In this document: piece by piece, positions 23,442 through 31,856 of the stretch
Numbering within the stretch: position 1 is the first letter of the stretch
Layout: each line of letters starts with the position of its first letter
Assembly: GCA_008933705.1 (NCBI GenBank)
Contig: WBUN01000042.1
Span: 1 to 42,563 of the forward strand
Source: Hyphomicrobiaceae bacterium
GTDB lineage: Bacteria; Pseudomonadota; Alphaproteobacteria; Rhizobiales; Hyphomicrobiaceae
Reading direction: 5' to 3'
DNA length: 42,563 bases
Program-made: the position numbers and the translations under genes
Notes under the pieces: generated by a model
Database searches by the model: none
What the model was told of the DNA's origin: nothing
What the model saw: the letters and a program-made list of their open reading frames with translations, nothing else

Positions 23442-23878
23442 GTGTCCCGATCTCGTGAGATGCGCGAGCGCCGGCCACGCCTGTGTACCGAATTCCTGTG
23501 CGCTTCGAGCCTTGGGCTAGCACGAGTTGCGAACATTCGCCAGCCGACACGATCAGCACGCGGCATTTGCGCACGGGATGCGTATGCGCTCCGGGAGCGC
23601 GGCGTGCGGCAGAGCGCTTCGTTCCGCTTACATAAGCCTGGCGACCTCCTCGAGACCCAGGCGCCAAAGGCGCGGCGGTCGGAAGGGGCGGCGCTGGGCA
23701 GGACTCTCAAGCCGGGCGCGGCCTGAAGCAGTTGAGACGGCCACGACTTCCTGGCCCTTCATGTAGATGTGCAGTGAGGGTTGGCCTCACATCATTGCCG
23801 TCCACGATTGGGGCCCTGCCAATCACCAGCATCACGTGCTCCGTTCGGTGCGGTTCACGCAGCGGCGCCGCTCGGCGT
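23442..23878. other. Gene-poor stretch between transglutaminase and SDR genes
   Basis: No gene with a supported start was found. A 44-codon minus-strand frame starting near 23762 (MKGQEVVAVS) and other short frames lack a ribosome-binding site and any recognised domain. The stretch would hold the transglutaminase promoter and the 3' end of the SDR operon. Confidence 0.45.
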
Positions 23879-24658
23879 TCATCCCATTGCCATGGCGTGC
23901 CCACCGTCTACCGTTACGACGCTGCCCGTCATGAAGGCACCCGCATCCGAGCAAAGGAGCAACAGTGGAGCATCAAGTTCATCGAGAACCCCGATACGCC
24001 GCATGGGTATCCGACTCACGAGGCGCCGCCCCGAGCTGCCTGCGAGAAAAGTCTCGTTGAGCTCTGTCGAGAAATAGCCGGGAGCCAGCGCATTCACGCG
24101 AACACGATCGCGTGCAAGCTCAAGCGCCATCGCTTTGGTGAGTTGGATGACGGCGGCCTTGGTCGTCGCGTAAGGGGCGAGGCCCTTTAGTACGCCGAGT
24201 CCCAAGATCGATGCGATGTTGACAATGGCACCTCCCGCCCCGCGATCGCTCTTCCGGCGGGCCGCTTCCCTGGCGACGCGAAATACGCCATTGAGATTCA
24301 CCTCGATCACATGATGCCAAGTGTGCTCGGACGTATCGACGCAGCGGCCCTCCGACACCACGCCGGCGTTGTTGACCACGACATCGACCGGACCGAGGCT
24401 CCGCGCGGCCGCGTCAAAGCCACTGGCGACGGAAGCTGCGTCGCTCACATCCATCGCAATCGCAGCCGCCTGCCCGCCTGCTCGCGCGATCTCGCGCTGG
24501 ACCTCTGTCAACCGATCGACACGACGAGCGGCCAGCGCGACTCTGGCGCCGTGCGCTGCGAGCACCATCGCAAAATGCCGTCCGAGTCCTCCCGATGCGC
24601 CCGTCACCAGCGCGACCCGACCCTCCAGCCCTTTCGAAAAGCTGCACTGTACCGACAT
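23879..24658 (-). CDS. Short-chain dehydrogenase/reductase
   Basis: A 259-residue classical SDR oxidoreductase. The nucleotide motif TGASGGLG is at 19-26, NNAG at 96-99, and the catalytic Ser150, Tyr163 and Lys167 (YATTK) are in place. The C-terminal part FMTGSVVTVDGGHAM is typical of FabG-like enzymes. An Ala-Arg-Arg after the second strand suggests NADP(H). The ATG at 24658 starts the fold about 14 residues before the first strand. It is the last gene of the leftward acid-degradation operon, 37 bp after the nitroreductase. By context it could interconvert a keto and hydroxy group on a CoA thioester, as LvaD does in levulinate degradation (inference). Confidence 0.9.
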   Translation of the reverse strand: MSVQCSFSKGLEGRVALVTGASGGLGRHFAMVLAAHGARVALAARRVDRLTEVQREIARAGGQAAAIAMDVSDAASVASGFDAAARSLGPVDVVVNNAGVVSEGRCVDTSEHTWHHVIEVNLNGVFRVAREAARRKSDRGAGGAIVNIASILGLGVLKGLAPYATTKAAVIQLTKAMALELARDRVRVNALAPGYFSTELNETFLAGSSGRRLVSRIPMRRIGVLDELDAPLLLLCSDAGAFMTGSVVTVDGGHAMAMG

Positions 24659-24695
24659 CTCGCCATTCCCTTGTCGTTGCGGCCGGCTTGCCCCG

Positions 24696-25430
24696 TCACG
24701 GCGTATCGAATCCCTGGAGCTGTGCGAAAGCCGCCACCGGTACGCGATCGGTCCAGAAGCGGTTGGCCGGCTCAGCCTCGTCGAGGTGGCCCAGCGCCAT
24801 GCCGCAAACCAGTATCTCGCTCTCGGGAATACCCATGAGTGGCTTGACGATGCGGTGATAGTGCGCCCACGCCTGTTGCGGGCATGTGTGCAGCTCGAAG
24901 GCGCGCGCCGCAATCATGACGTTTTGGAGGAACATGCCGCAATCGAGCCAGCTGCCCCGCTCCATGTCGTCGTCGATGGTGAGGAACAGGCCGACCGGCG
25001 CGCCAAAGAACTCGAAGTTCTTCGCGCGCTGGCGCTGCATCGCTGCCGTGTCGCCCTTGGCGATGCCGAGCGTGCCATAGAGCCCCCATCCGGTCGCCCG
25101 CCGCCGCGTCAGGTAAGGCTCTCGCCAGACGTCGGGATAGTAAGCATAAGCCTCGCGATGGGCGTCCGGCTCCCCCTCATTCGCCTCGCGAACGGCAGCA
25201 ACCACCGCGTCGCGTTTCGCGCCGGCGCACACGTACGCTTTCCACGGCTGGATGTTTGACCCCGAGGGCGCGCGCGCTGCCAGCGCCAGTATCGCCTCAA
25301 CTTGCGCCCTTGGAACGGGTGTTGGCAGGAATCCGCGTACGCTGCGGCGCGAGCTGATCGCTTCGCCGACCGCCCGCCGCTCAACCGGAATCAAGTCCGC
25401 GAGCTTCGCCATGCAAGCAGCAGCGTCCAT
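24696..25430 (-). CDS. Nitroreductase-family flavoprotein
   Basis: A 244-residue FMN-dependent oxidoreductase of the nitroreductase family. The FMN-phosphate-binding stretch SSRRSVRGF (26-34) and ARAPSGSNIQPWKAYV are present, together with a C-terminal GMALGHLDEAEPANRF segment. Family members reduce nitro groups, quinones or enones with NAD(P)H. Its place in an acyl-CoA operon suggests reduction of an unsaturated or nitro-bearing intermediate, but this is only a guess. The start ATG at 25430 was accepted without a strong ribosome-binding site. Confidence 0.88.
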   Translation of the reverse strand: MDAAACMAKLADLIPVERRAVGEAISSRRSVRGFLPTPVPRAQVEAILALAARAPSGSNIQPWKAYVCAGAKRDAVVAAVREANEGEPDAHREAYAYYPDVWREPYLTRRRATGWGLYGTLGIAKGDTAAMQRQRAKNFEFFGAPVGLFLTIDDDMERGSWLDCGMFLQNVMIAARAFELHTCPQQAWAHYHRIVKPLMGIPESEILVCGMALGHLDEAEPANRFWTDRVPVAAFAQLQGFDTP

Positions 25431-25494
25431 CTCACCCTCGTTTGGCCCCTATTGGATCACATCTCAAGCGTCGTGCAGCATCGACGTCACGCGC

Positions 25495-26256
25495 TCATCC
25501 TTGGCTCCGATGGTTGGTGCTTCGCGGCAGAGTGACCGGTTGATCCAGCGGGATCTGCTGCAGCTCGAAACCCCGCCTGAAATCGCGAATGTGCTTCGTC
25601 ATCCATCCCTCGGCGTCGTCCGGGTCGCCTTCGCGCATCGCTGCCACGATCTTGCGATGCGCTTGGAGCAGCCGCCTGCCCGCATTGGAGACCGCCGAGA
25701 GAACGCGTTCGAACGCAGGGTCCAGCAGATCGAGCAGGGGCTGCCGTGCCAGGATCAAGGCACGGTTGCCGGATGCCTCGGCAATCAGCCCATGGAACGC
25801 GACATCAAGCCCGCTGATGCTGCGCCCGGCTCGAAGCAGGCTCTCGGTTTCGGTGCAATTCCTCTCAAGAGCGCTTATCGTTGCCGCATCGCACCGCGCC
25901 GCGGCGGCGCGTGCCAGGGCCGGATCGATGACAAGCAGCGCGTCGCACAGCTCGCCATAGGTCACCTGGTTCAGGATCATGGCTCGCCGAATCTGGTTGC
26001 CCACGAGCGCCGCGCTCGGACGGCTGACGCGCATGCGCTTGCCGCCGTCGGCACGGCTGAGCATGCCGGCCTCCTCCAGCGCGCGCATGCCTTCTCGCAC
26101 GGTTGTGCGCTGCACGCCGAACTCCTCGCATAGGCGCGCTTCCGTCGGCAGCACCTCGCCGGGTCTCAGTCTCCCCGCCAGAATCTCGGCAGCAAGTGCG
26201 TCCGCGAGCAGACGATAGGCTGGCGCACGCTCGATCCTTGGAAAGCGCCGGCTCAT
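25495..26256 (-). CDS. GntR-family (FadR-type, FCD) transcriptional regulator
   Basis: A 253-residue regulator. The winged helix-turn-helix covers about residues 12-80 (GEVLPTEARLCEEFGVQRTTVREGMRALEEAG split over helices), and the all-helical FCD ligand domain follows to about 230. FCD proteins usually bind an acyl-CoA or organic acid. It overlaps the acyl-CoA synthetase gene by 4 bp, so it is made with the enzymes it is likely to control. The dyad at 30354-30368, upstream of this operon, fits the FadR-type site pattern and is its probable operator. Confidence 0.9.
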   Translation of the reverse strand: MSRRFPRIERAPAYRLLADALAAEILAGRLRPGEVLPTEARLCEEFGVQRTTVREGMRALEEAGMLSRADGGKRMRVSRPSAALVGNQIRRAMILNQVTYGELCDALLVIDPALARAAAARCDAATISALERNCTETESLLRAGRSISGLDVAFHGLIAEASGNRALILARQPLLDLLDPAFERVLSAVSNAGRRLLQAHRKIVAAMREGDPDDAEGWMTKHIRDFRRGFELQQIPLDQPVTLPRSTNHRSQG

Positions 26257-27884
26257 GGCTGCATCCCGCCGGACTGGGCGGTGGCAAAGGCCCGCGCCTT
26301 GAGCTCGCGGCGCAAGATCTTGCCGCTCGCCGTCTTGGGCAGCTCCTCGATGAACACCACAGCGCGCGGATACTTGTAGGGAGCGGTCGAGTGCTTCACA
26401 TGATCCTGCAGCTCCGCGGCGAGCGCAGGCGAGGGCACGAACCCAGCTCGCACGACCACATAGGCCATGACGATCTCCCCGCGCTCGGCGTCGGGGGCGG
26501 GCACTGCAGCCGATTCGAGGACGGCCGGATGCTCGGCCAGCGCGTTCTCGATCTCCACCGGCCCGATGCGATAGCCGGCCGATGAGATGATGTCATCGGT
26601 GCGCCCCTCATAGTAGAGATAACCATCTGCATCCATCGATACGCGGTCACCGGTGAGGAAATATTCCACGCCGCTGTGCTCCGCGCGCGTTGCAGCGGTT
26701 CGCTCGGGCTCGTTCCAGTAGCCGAGCATGAGCTGCGGGTTGGGCAATCGCACCGCCAGCTGCCCGCTCCGGCCCGGCGGCAGAGGTGCGTTGTTGTCGT
26801 CGAGCACCGCCATCTCTGTGCCGGGCAAAGGGCGACCCATCGAGCCCAAGCGGCGGGGCGCGCGCTCGTGGTTGGCTACCGTCATCAGCGTTTCCGTCTG
26901 GCCATAGGCCTCGACCAGCTTGCAGCCGGCCGTCTCCTCCCATCGGCGCACGATCTCCGGATTGACCATTTCGCCGGCCGATGCGGCCAGCCGCAGCCTC
27001 GACAAATCCCAGCGCGGCAGGTCTTCATTGATCAGGTGGCGGAATTCGGTCGCTGCGCCGCAGAACACGGTGATGCCATTGCGTTCGATCAGGTCGAGCC
27101 GCCGCCTGGCATCGAAGGGGCCATCGTAGAAGAACACCGATGCGCCGCAGCTCCATGGCGCGAACAGTACCGCGGTGCCGGCCTTGCTCCAGCCGGTGTC
27201 GGCGGTGCACCACACGAGATCATCCGCCGAGAAATCATGCCAGTACCATGCTGAATTGCGCCAGGTGTACAGGCCGCGCGAGGCGTGGGTAACGCCCTTC
27301 GGCAGGCCGGTAGAGCCCGACGTGTAGTAGATGATCGCAGGATCCTCGAGCGCCGTATCATCGCAAGTGAAGGATGCAGAAGCCCCAGATAAGGCTTCGG
27401 CGAGATCGGCCCAGCCGGGCGCTCCGCCAACGGCAAGCCGCAGCCGGAACTGCTCCATCGTAGGGAATTTCGAAGTTGCCGCCCGCGTCGTCACGACAGC
27501 AACGGCCCCCGATTGGCGAATGCGATACGCGACGTCCTTGCCTGTCAGCATCTCGATGCAGGGGACCGGGATCGCGCCAAGCTTCGTGCAGCCAACAAGC
27601 GCGATCTGCCATTCGGGGATTCTTGGCAGCATGACAATGACGCGGTCTCCCTTGCGGACGCCGGCGCCAGCAAGCGTATTGGCAAAGCGGTTCGTCAGCT
27701 CGCACATCTCGCGCCAGGCAAAGCGCTGCTGGCGACCCGCCTGGTCCTGCCACTGCAGGCAAAGGCGCTCCGGAGCCACTGCGGACCACAGATCAACGAC
27801 ATCCCGGCCGTAGTTGAACGTTGCCGGCAGGTCCCAGCGAAAACGGCGGCAGGTCTCCTCGTACGTCGTGAAGGGAATCTTCAT
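26253..27884 (-). CDS. AMP-forming acyl-CoA synthetase
   Basis: A 543-residue enzyme that activates a carboxylic acid to its CoA thioester with ATP. The P-loop-like motif YYTSGSTGLPKG, the motif YGQTET, the hinge region TDDIISSAGYRIGP and the C-terminal catalytic Lys in PKTASGKILRREL are all present. The sequence style (TWRNSAWYWHDF, CTADTGWSKAG) is that of medium-chain/ACSM-like synthetases. It is the only acid-activating enzyme in the 18-kb catabolic region, so it may feed both divergent operons. The start ATG at 27884 fits the family N-terminus. Substrate class: medium-chain, branched or aromatic acid, not determinable here. Confidence 0.92.
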   Translation of the reverse strand: MKIPFTTYEETCRRFRWDLPATFNYGRDVVDLWSAVAPERLCLQWQDQAGRQQRFAWREMCELTNRFANTLAGAGVRKGDRVIVMLPRIPEWQIALVGCTKLGAIPVPCIEMLTGKDVAYRIRQSGAVAVVTTRAATSKFPTMEQFRLRLAVGGAPGWADLAEALSGASASFTCDDTALEDPAIIYYTSGSTGLPKGVTHASRGLYTWRNSAWYWHDFSADDLVWCTADTGWSKAGTAVLFAPWSCGASVFFYDGPFDARRRLDLIERNGITVFCGAATEFRHLINEDLPRWDLSRLRLAASAGEMVNPEIVRRWEETAGCKLVEAYGQTETLMTVANHERAPRRLGSMGRPLPGTEMAVLDDNNAPLPPGRSGQLAVRLPNPQLMLGYWNEPERTAATRAEHSGVEYFLTGDRVSMDADGYLYYEGRTDDIISSAGYRIGPVEIENALAEHPAVLESAAVPAPDAERGEIVMAYVVVRAGFVPSPALAAELQDHVKHSTAPYKYPRAVVFIEELPKTASGKILRRELKARAFATAQSGGMQP

Positions 27885-27992
27885 GGGACTATCTCTCCAT
27901 CGGTGAGAAACGCCGCTCGGCCATGGCGCCTCGATCTCGCAGATCCGCCGGCCATGCCTGCCCTTCTCTCGCTCCCCATAGGCCGTATGCGA

Positions 27993-29186
27993 TCAGTTCC
28001 CGCGCGCGCCGCCGACGGCACGATCCGTTCGCGCGATTCGTCGGGCCAGTGCCCAGCGGTGGACCTCGGACGGCCCGTCGTAGATCCTGAAGGCGCGGAT
28101 GCCGCGAAAGATGGCCTCGACCCTGGTGTCCGTTGTCACGCCGAGGCCGCCCAGAACCTGCAGGGCGCGATCGGCGACCCGGTACTCGGCCTCCGAGCAG
28201 AACACCTTGACCATGCTGGACGCCGCGTTGGCGCGCTCGCCCCGGTCCAGCAACCAGGCGACGTGCCAGATGGCAAGGCGCGCCATATGCAGGTCGATCT
28301 CATTGTCTGCGAGCTGAAATCCCACACCCTGGTGCTCGACCAGCCGTGCTCCGAAAGCCCATCGCTGGCGGGCGTAGGCTGCCGCAATGTCATGCGCGCG
28401 GCGCGCCGCGCCGAGCCAGCGCATGCAATGCGTGAGACGTGCGGGAACGAGACGAACCTGGGCATAAGCGAAGCCCTTGCCGACCTCGCCGAGCACGGCG
28501 TCCGAACCGACGCGGACATTCTCCAGCTTGACCTCGGCATGCCCGCCGGTGAAACCGCCGGCCATGGTTGAAATCTCGCGCACGCGCTCGATGCCGGGAG
28601 TGTCGGCGTCGGCGAGGAACATTGTGGCGCCGTCTTCTTCGGCCATTCGGGCCATGATGATGTAGAGAGCTGCCCCGTGCCCGCCCGTGATCAGCCATTT
28701 GCGGCCGTTGATGACGAAGTTCGTGCCGTCGCGCCGGGCGGTCGTCCGCAGGTTGTCGGGATCAGCGCCGGCGCCGCCGTCAGGCTCGGTCATGAGGAAG
28801 GCCGAGCGGATCTCGCCGCCGGCCAGCGGCTTCAGCCAGTGCTGCTTCTGCTCTTCGGTGGCGACCGTCTCCAGCAGGTGCATATTGCCTTCGTCGGGGG
28901 CATGCAGATGCATGGCGACGGGACCGAGCGGCGAATAGCCGGCCTCCTCGAAGACGACGGCGCGCGCGAGGTGCGACAGCCCGAGCCCACCCCATCGCCT
29001 TTCGGCCTGCGGAGCGAGTAGGCCTGCTTTCCTTGCGATCGCGTTCAAGTATCGGCGGAAGCCGTCGTCAACATGGTCGCCGCGGGCGCGAGGGTCCTCT
29101 TCGAGCGGAATGATCTCGCCCACAATGAAGGATCGGACGCGAGCCTGCAGCTCGGCGAGTTCGGGGGGCAGTGAGAAATCGATCAT
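27993..29186 (-). CDS. Acyl-CoA dehydrogenase, ACAD10/11-like
   Basis: A 397-residue FAD-dependent acyl-CoA dehydrogenase. FAD and substrate-binding motifs (FLMTEPDGGAGADP, GRKWLITGG) are clear. The C-terminal loop where many family members have the catalytic Glu in YEGTSE reads IYDGPSEVH, as in the ACAD10/11 subgroup. It directly follows an APH-type kinase gene (7 bp), the same pair found fused in ACAD10/11 and separate as LvaA/LvaC. In those systems the kinase phosphorylates the 4-hydroxy group of an acyl-CoA and the dehydrogenase-like enzyme removes the phosphate. I infer a similar 4-hydroxyacid function. A 108-bp gap separates it from the synthetase gene downstream. Confidence 0.88.
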   Translation of the reverse strand: MIDFSLPPELAELQARVRSFIVGEIIPLEEDPRARGDHVDDGFRRYLNAIARKAGLLAPQAERRWGGLGLSHLARAVVFEEAGYSPLGPVAMHLHAPDEGNMHLLETVATEEQKQHWLKPLAGGEIRSAFLMTEPDGGAGADPDNLRTTARRDGTNFVINGRKWLITGGHGAALYIIMARMAEEDGATMFLADADTPGIERVREISTMAGGFTGGHAEVKLENVRVGSDAVLGEVGKGFAYAQVRLVPARLTHCMRWLGAARRAHDIAAAYARQRWAFGARLVEHQGVGFQLADNEIDLHMARLAIWHVAWLLDRGERANAASSMVKVFCSEAEYRVADRALQVLGGLGVTTDTRVEAIFRGIRAFRIYDGPSEVHRWALARRIARTDRAVGGARGN

Positions 29187-29193
29187 CGCATGC

Positions 29194-30288
29194 TCACGTC
29201 GGAAAGGATTTCAAGACGAGTTCGGCAGTGAAATCGAGCAGCTCATGGCCGATGCCGGCGACGCGGTTGAGTCGCGGATCGCGTGCGCCGTGCTTCCGCG
29301 CGCGAGCGTCGAATTGTAGGAACACCGTGGCCAGCTTGAGCATCGCCAGGATGCGGTAGAACTTCAGTTGCGACACATCGCTGCCGGAGAGCTGCGCATA
29401 GCGCTCCACCACCTCGGCGCGGCGCCAGAACCCCTCCTGAGCTGTCGGCATCTGCCCAAGGCGATGCATGCAGGGCGGATCATCCGGCTCCGGCCAATAG
29501 CTCAACGTGGTTGCAAGGTCGAACAATGCGTCGCCGCGCGAGCCCATATCCCAGTCAAGCACCGCCCGCATCGCCAGCGTTCCCGGATCGAGCACGACAT
29601 TGTCGAGCTTGAAGTCGTTGTGCAGGAGAGCGACAGCGCCGCGCGGCGTCGGAGCCGTTCGCAGCCAGGACAGAACCGTCCGCAGAGCCGCCGGCTGCGG
29701 TTCCGAGTCAAGGGCAAGCGATGCCCGTTTGGCCCAGCCGTCAACCGTGCGTTCCAGAAAGCCCTCTGGCTTGCCGAAATCCGAAAGCCCGACCGAGGCC
29801 GGAGCAATTGCGTGCAACTCGGCGAGGAACGACACCAAGAGCTCGGAAAGCCTGGGGCCAGCGATGCGAGAGGCCAATCCCACGGGCAGATCGCCGCCGA
29901 TAACGAGCCCCGGGCGGTATTCCATGATGAGGAATGGCGCGCCAATGATCGTCGCGTCGTTCGAGAAGTGGATTGGCCGGGGCACCACGTGCAGGCTTGG
30001 CGACAAAGCGGAAAGCACCCGACGCTCGCGCGCCATGTCGTTTGCGCCTGGCGGAACGGGACCTGGCGGCGGCCGCCGCAGAACGCACCGCGCGCCGTCA
30101 ACCGAGATCAAGTAGTTCAAATTGCCGAAGCCGCCGGCGAACTGCCGCGGCTCGAAATGGCGATCGAACCGCATGCCCGCGCGCGCGAGCTCGAGCGCGA
30201 GACGGGGCCAGTCCTGGCCCATGGTTTGCTCAGCCGCCCGGAAGCGCGGCGCGGCCAGCTCCAGATCTGTCCCAGTCAGCACCTGCAT
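29194..30288 (-). CDS. APH-family phosphotransferase (ACAD10/11 kinase-domain-like)
   Basis: A 364-residue kinase-fold protein of the aminoglycoside phosphotransferase/choline kinase family. The nucleotide-binding N-lobe includes FAGGFGNLNYLI and CVLRRPPPG, the catalytic loop LLHNDFKLDN has Asp225, and the metal-binding segment LDWDMGSRGD follows. Its N-lobe style and neighbour match the ACAD10/11 kinase domain and LvaA, which phosphorylate 4-hydroxyacyl-CoA, and not drug-resistance enzymes. The ATG at 30288 has GAGG 8 nt upstream; a GTG at 30297 is possible. It is the first gene of the leftward operon, behind the promoter and dyad near 30337-30368. Antibiotic phosphorylation is unlikely. Confidence 0.85.
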   Translation of the reverse strand: MQVLTGTDLELAAPRFRAAEQTMGQDWPRLALELARAGMRFDRHFEPRQFAGGFGNLNYLISVDGARCVLRRPPPGPVPPGANDMARERRVLSALSPSLHVVPRPIHFSNDATIIGAPFLIMEYRPGLVIGGDLPVGLASRIAGPRLSELLVSFLAELHAIAPASVGLSDFGKPEGFLERTVDGWAKRASLALDSEPQPAALRTVLSWLRTAPTPRGAVALLHNDFKLDNVVLDPGTLAMRAVLDWDMGSRGDALFDLATTLSYWPEPDDPPCMHRLGQMPTAQEGFWRRAEVVERYAQLSGSDVSQLKFYRILAMLKLATVFLQFDARARKHGARDPRLNRVAGIGHELLDFTAELVLKSFPT

Positions 30289-30336
30289 GCGGCCCACCTC
30301 GCCGGAATACTCGTCCTCAGCCAGGGACGACCGTGG

Positions 30337-30366
30337 TATTTAGCAGATCGTCTTATTGTCTGACAA
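30337..30366 (-). promoter_or_regulatory. Predicted promoter of the leftward catabolic operon
   Basis: On the minus strand TTGTCA (30361-30366) and TAAATA (30337-30342) are separated by 18 bp, a good sigma-70-like arrangement. The -35 box lies inside the FadR-type dyad, so binding there would block transcription. The start point would fall about 40 bp upstream of the phosphotransferase gene. Confidence 0.6.
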
Positions 30367-30368
30367 TA
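30354..30368. promoter_or_regulatory. FadR/FCD-type operator dyad (probable GntR site)
   Basis: TATTGTC-T-GACAATA is a perfect 7-1-7 inverted repeat. It fits the TNGTNNNACNA core shared by FadR-subfamily operators. The only GntR/FCD gene in the window (25495-26256) lies in the operon that starts here. Confidence 0.7.
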
Positions 30369-30628
30369 GACCACGCGAAGGACCCAAAGCCGATCGACCT
30401 GGTGAGTTGAGTGTCGGGGTAGTCATGGTCGTCGCGGTCAAGGCAATCGTGCCAAGGCGGCCGCCTCGATGTTGACGGGGCAGAGCTGATCTGAGCCCTG
30501 ATCCTTGCTGGGGGCGAGGCGCGAACGCGGACTTCGCGGCCAATGTCCATGTTGGAGTGCTGACGTGGAGCGGGTTGACGGTGCGTCGAGATTCAAACAC
30601 TGCGCCGCTTTGGTCGTACTTGACTCGT

Positions 30629-30659
30629 ATTGAGTGATACTCAATAATTGTGTTATACT
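30629..30659 (+). promoter_or_regulatory. Promoter and operator of the rightward catabolic operon
   Basis: TTGAGT (30630-30635) and TATACT (30654-30659) form -35 and -10 boxes with an 18-bp spacer. A perfect dyad ATTGAGT-GAT-ACTCAAT (30629-30645) covers the -35 box. A further half-like TATACTCA lies at 30654-30661. The site is well placed for repression by the TetR-family protein encoded late in this operon. This AT-rich patch stands out from its GC-rich surroundings. Confidence 0.65.
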
Positions 30660-30685
30660 CAGTCAACGAGCATGGGCGCGGTACC

Positions 30686-31849
30686 ATGTCCCTTCCCAGG
30701 AGCGAAGAACACGAGCTTTTTCGTCAGTCGCTGAGGAGCTTCGTCGAGCGTGAAATCACGCCGAACGTGCTGGCGTGGGAGGCGGCGGGCCAGATTCCCC
30801 GCGAGCTCTTCGAGAAAGTCGGTGGTCTCGGCTATCTCGGGTTGCGCCTCGACCAAGACTATGGCGGCGGCGGCCTCGACTTCTGGTACACCGCCATCTT
30901 CGTTCAGGAGATGATGCGCTGCGGCTCCGTCGGCGTGCCGGTCAGCATGCTGGCGCACGCCGAATTCGCCACCAAAGTAATTGACCGGGCCGGCTCCTCG
31001 CATTTGAAGGAGAGATTCGTCCGCCCGGCCGCGGCCGGAACGAAAATTGGCGCGCTTGGCGTCACCGAGCCAGGCGCCGGGAGCGACGTCGCCGCCATCC
31101 GCACCCGCGCCAGGCGCGCAGGCGACGACTATGTCATCAACGGCTCCAAGCTGTTCATCACCAACGGCACCATTGCGGATTTTGTAACCACCGCCGTGCG
31201 CACGGGCGGAGAGGGCTATGGCGGCATCTCGTTGATCGTTGTTCCGACGGACACCCCCGGCTTCAGCCGTGGCCGCCGCCTGAAGAAGATCGGCACCCAC
31301 GCCGCCGATACCGGGGAGATCTTCTTCGACGATTGTCGCGTTCCGGCCGCCAACATCGTGGGCAAGGAGAACGCCGGTTTCCGCCTGATCATGGAAGGGT
31401 TCGTCGGCGAACGTCTGGTTTTGTCGGTCATTGCCTGCGCCCAGACGCGCCTGATGTGGGAGGAGGCTCGCCGGTATGGCCACGAGCGTCATGCCTTCGG
31501 GCGTCCGCTACTGGCCAATCAAGTCTGGACGCATCGGTTGGCGGATGTCAGGACCAAACTCGAAGCCGCGGAGGCCCTCACGGCCAGGGCCATCGACCTC
31601 CATGTCCGGGGCGAGCCGTGCGACGCCGAAGTGTCGATGGCCAAACTGTTCGCTTGCGAGGGCACCCTCGATGCGGCGCGAACATGCGCCCAGATCTTTG
31701 GCGCCATGAGTCACATGGAGGAATGTCGGATGGCGCGCCTCTACCGTGACTCGCTGGCCTTCACCATCGGCGCTGGCAGCAGCGAGATGATGCGCGAGAT
31801 CATTGCGCGGTTGACCGGACTAGCGGTTGGCGGCAAGAGCCGTGAGTGA
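30686..31849 (+). CDS. Acyl-CoA dehydrogenase (helix-G glutamate type, LCAD/IVD-like)
   Basis: A 387-residue FAD-dependent acyl-CoA dehydrogenase, the first gene of the rightward operon. FAD motifs VTEPGAGSD and GSKLFITNG are present. The C-terminal loop reads IGAGSSEMM, with no Glu at the usual MCAD-type position, but VGERLVL carries the helix-G Glu used as base by isovaleryl- and long-chain acyl-CoA dehydrogenases. It should introduce a 2,3-double bond into a branched, cyclic or long acyl-CoA. The ATG at 30686 lies about 20 nt after the predicted transcription start; the ribosome-binding site is weak. It ends 7 bp before the next ATG. Confidence 0.9.
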   Translation: MSLPRSEEHELFRQSLRSFVEREITPNVLAWEAAGQIPRELFEKVGGLGYLGLRLDQDYGGGGLDFWYTAIFVQEMMRCGSVGVPVSMLAHAEFATKVIDRAGSSHLKERFVRPAAAGTKIGALGVTEPGAGSDVAAIRTRARRAGDDYVINGSKLFITNGTIADFVTTAVRTGGEGYGGISLIVVPTDTPGFSRGRRLKKIGTHAADTGEIFFDDCRVPAANIVGKENAGFRLIMEGFVGERLVLSVIACAQTRLMWEEARRYGHERHAFGRPLLANQVWTHRLADVRTKLEAAEALTARAIDLHVRGEPCDAEVSMAKLFACEGTLDAARTCAQIFGAMSHMEECRMARLYRDSLAFTIGAGSSEMMREIIARLTGLAVGGKSRE

Positions 31850-31856
31850 CTTGGCA

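Noticed and set aside
23630-23762. 44-codon minus-strand frame starting MKGQEVVAVS
   Set aside because: No ribosome-binding site, no domain and no operon partner; kept only as a note in the gene-poor stretch.
29194-30288. Antibiotic (aminoglycoside) phosphotransferase resistance gene
   Set aside because: The fold matches, but the ACAD10/11-like partner 7 bp away and the acyl-CoA operon point to acyl-CoA phosphorylation.
23879-30288. Direct naming of the leftward operon as the levulinate lva operon
   Set aside because: No LvaB-like gene was seen, a nitroreductase and GntR/FCD regulator are present instead, and the regulator type differs, so only the enzyme logic is shared.
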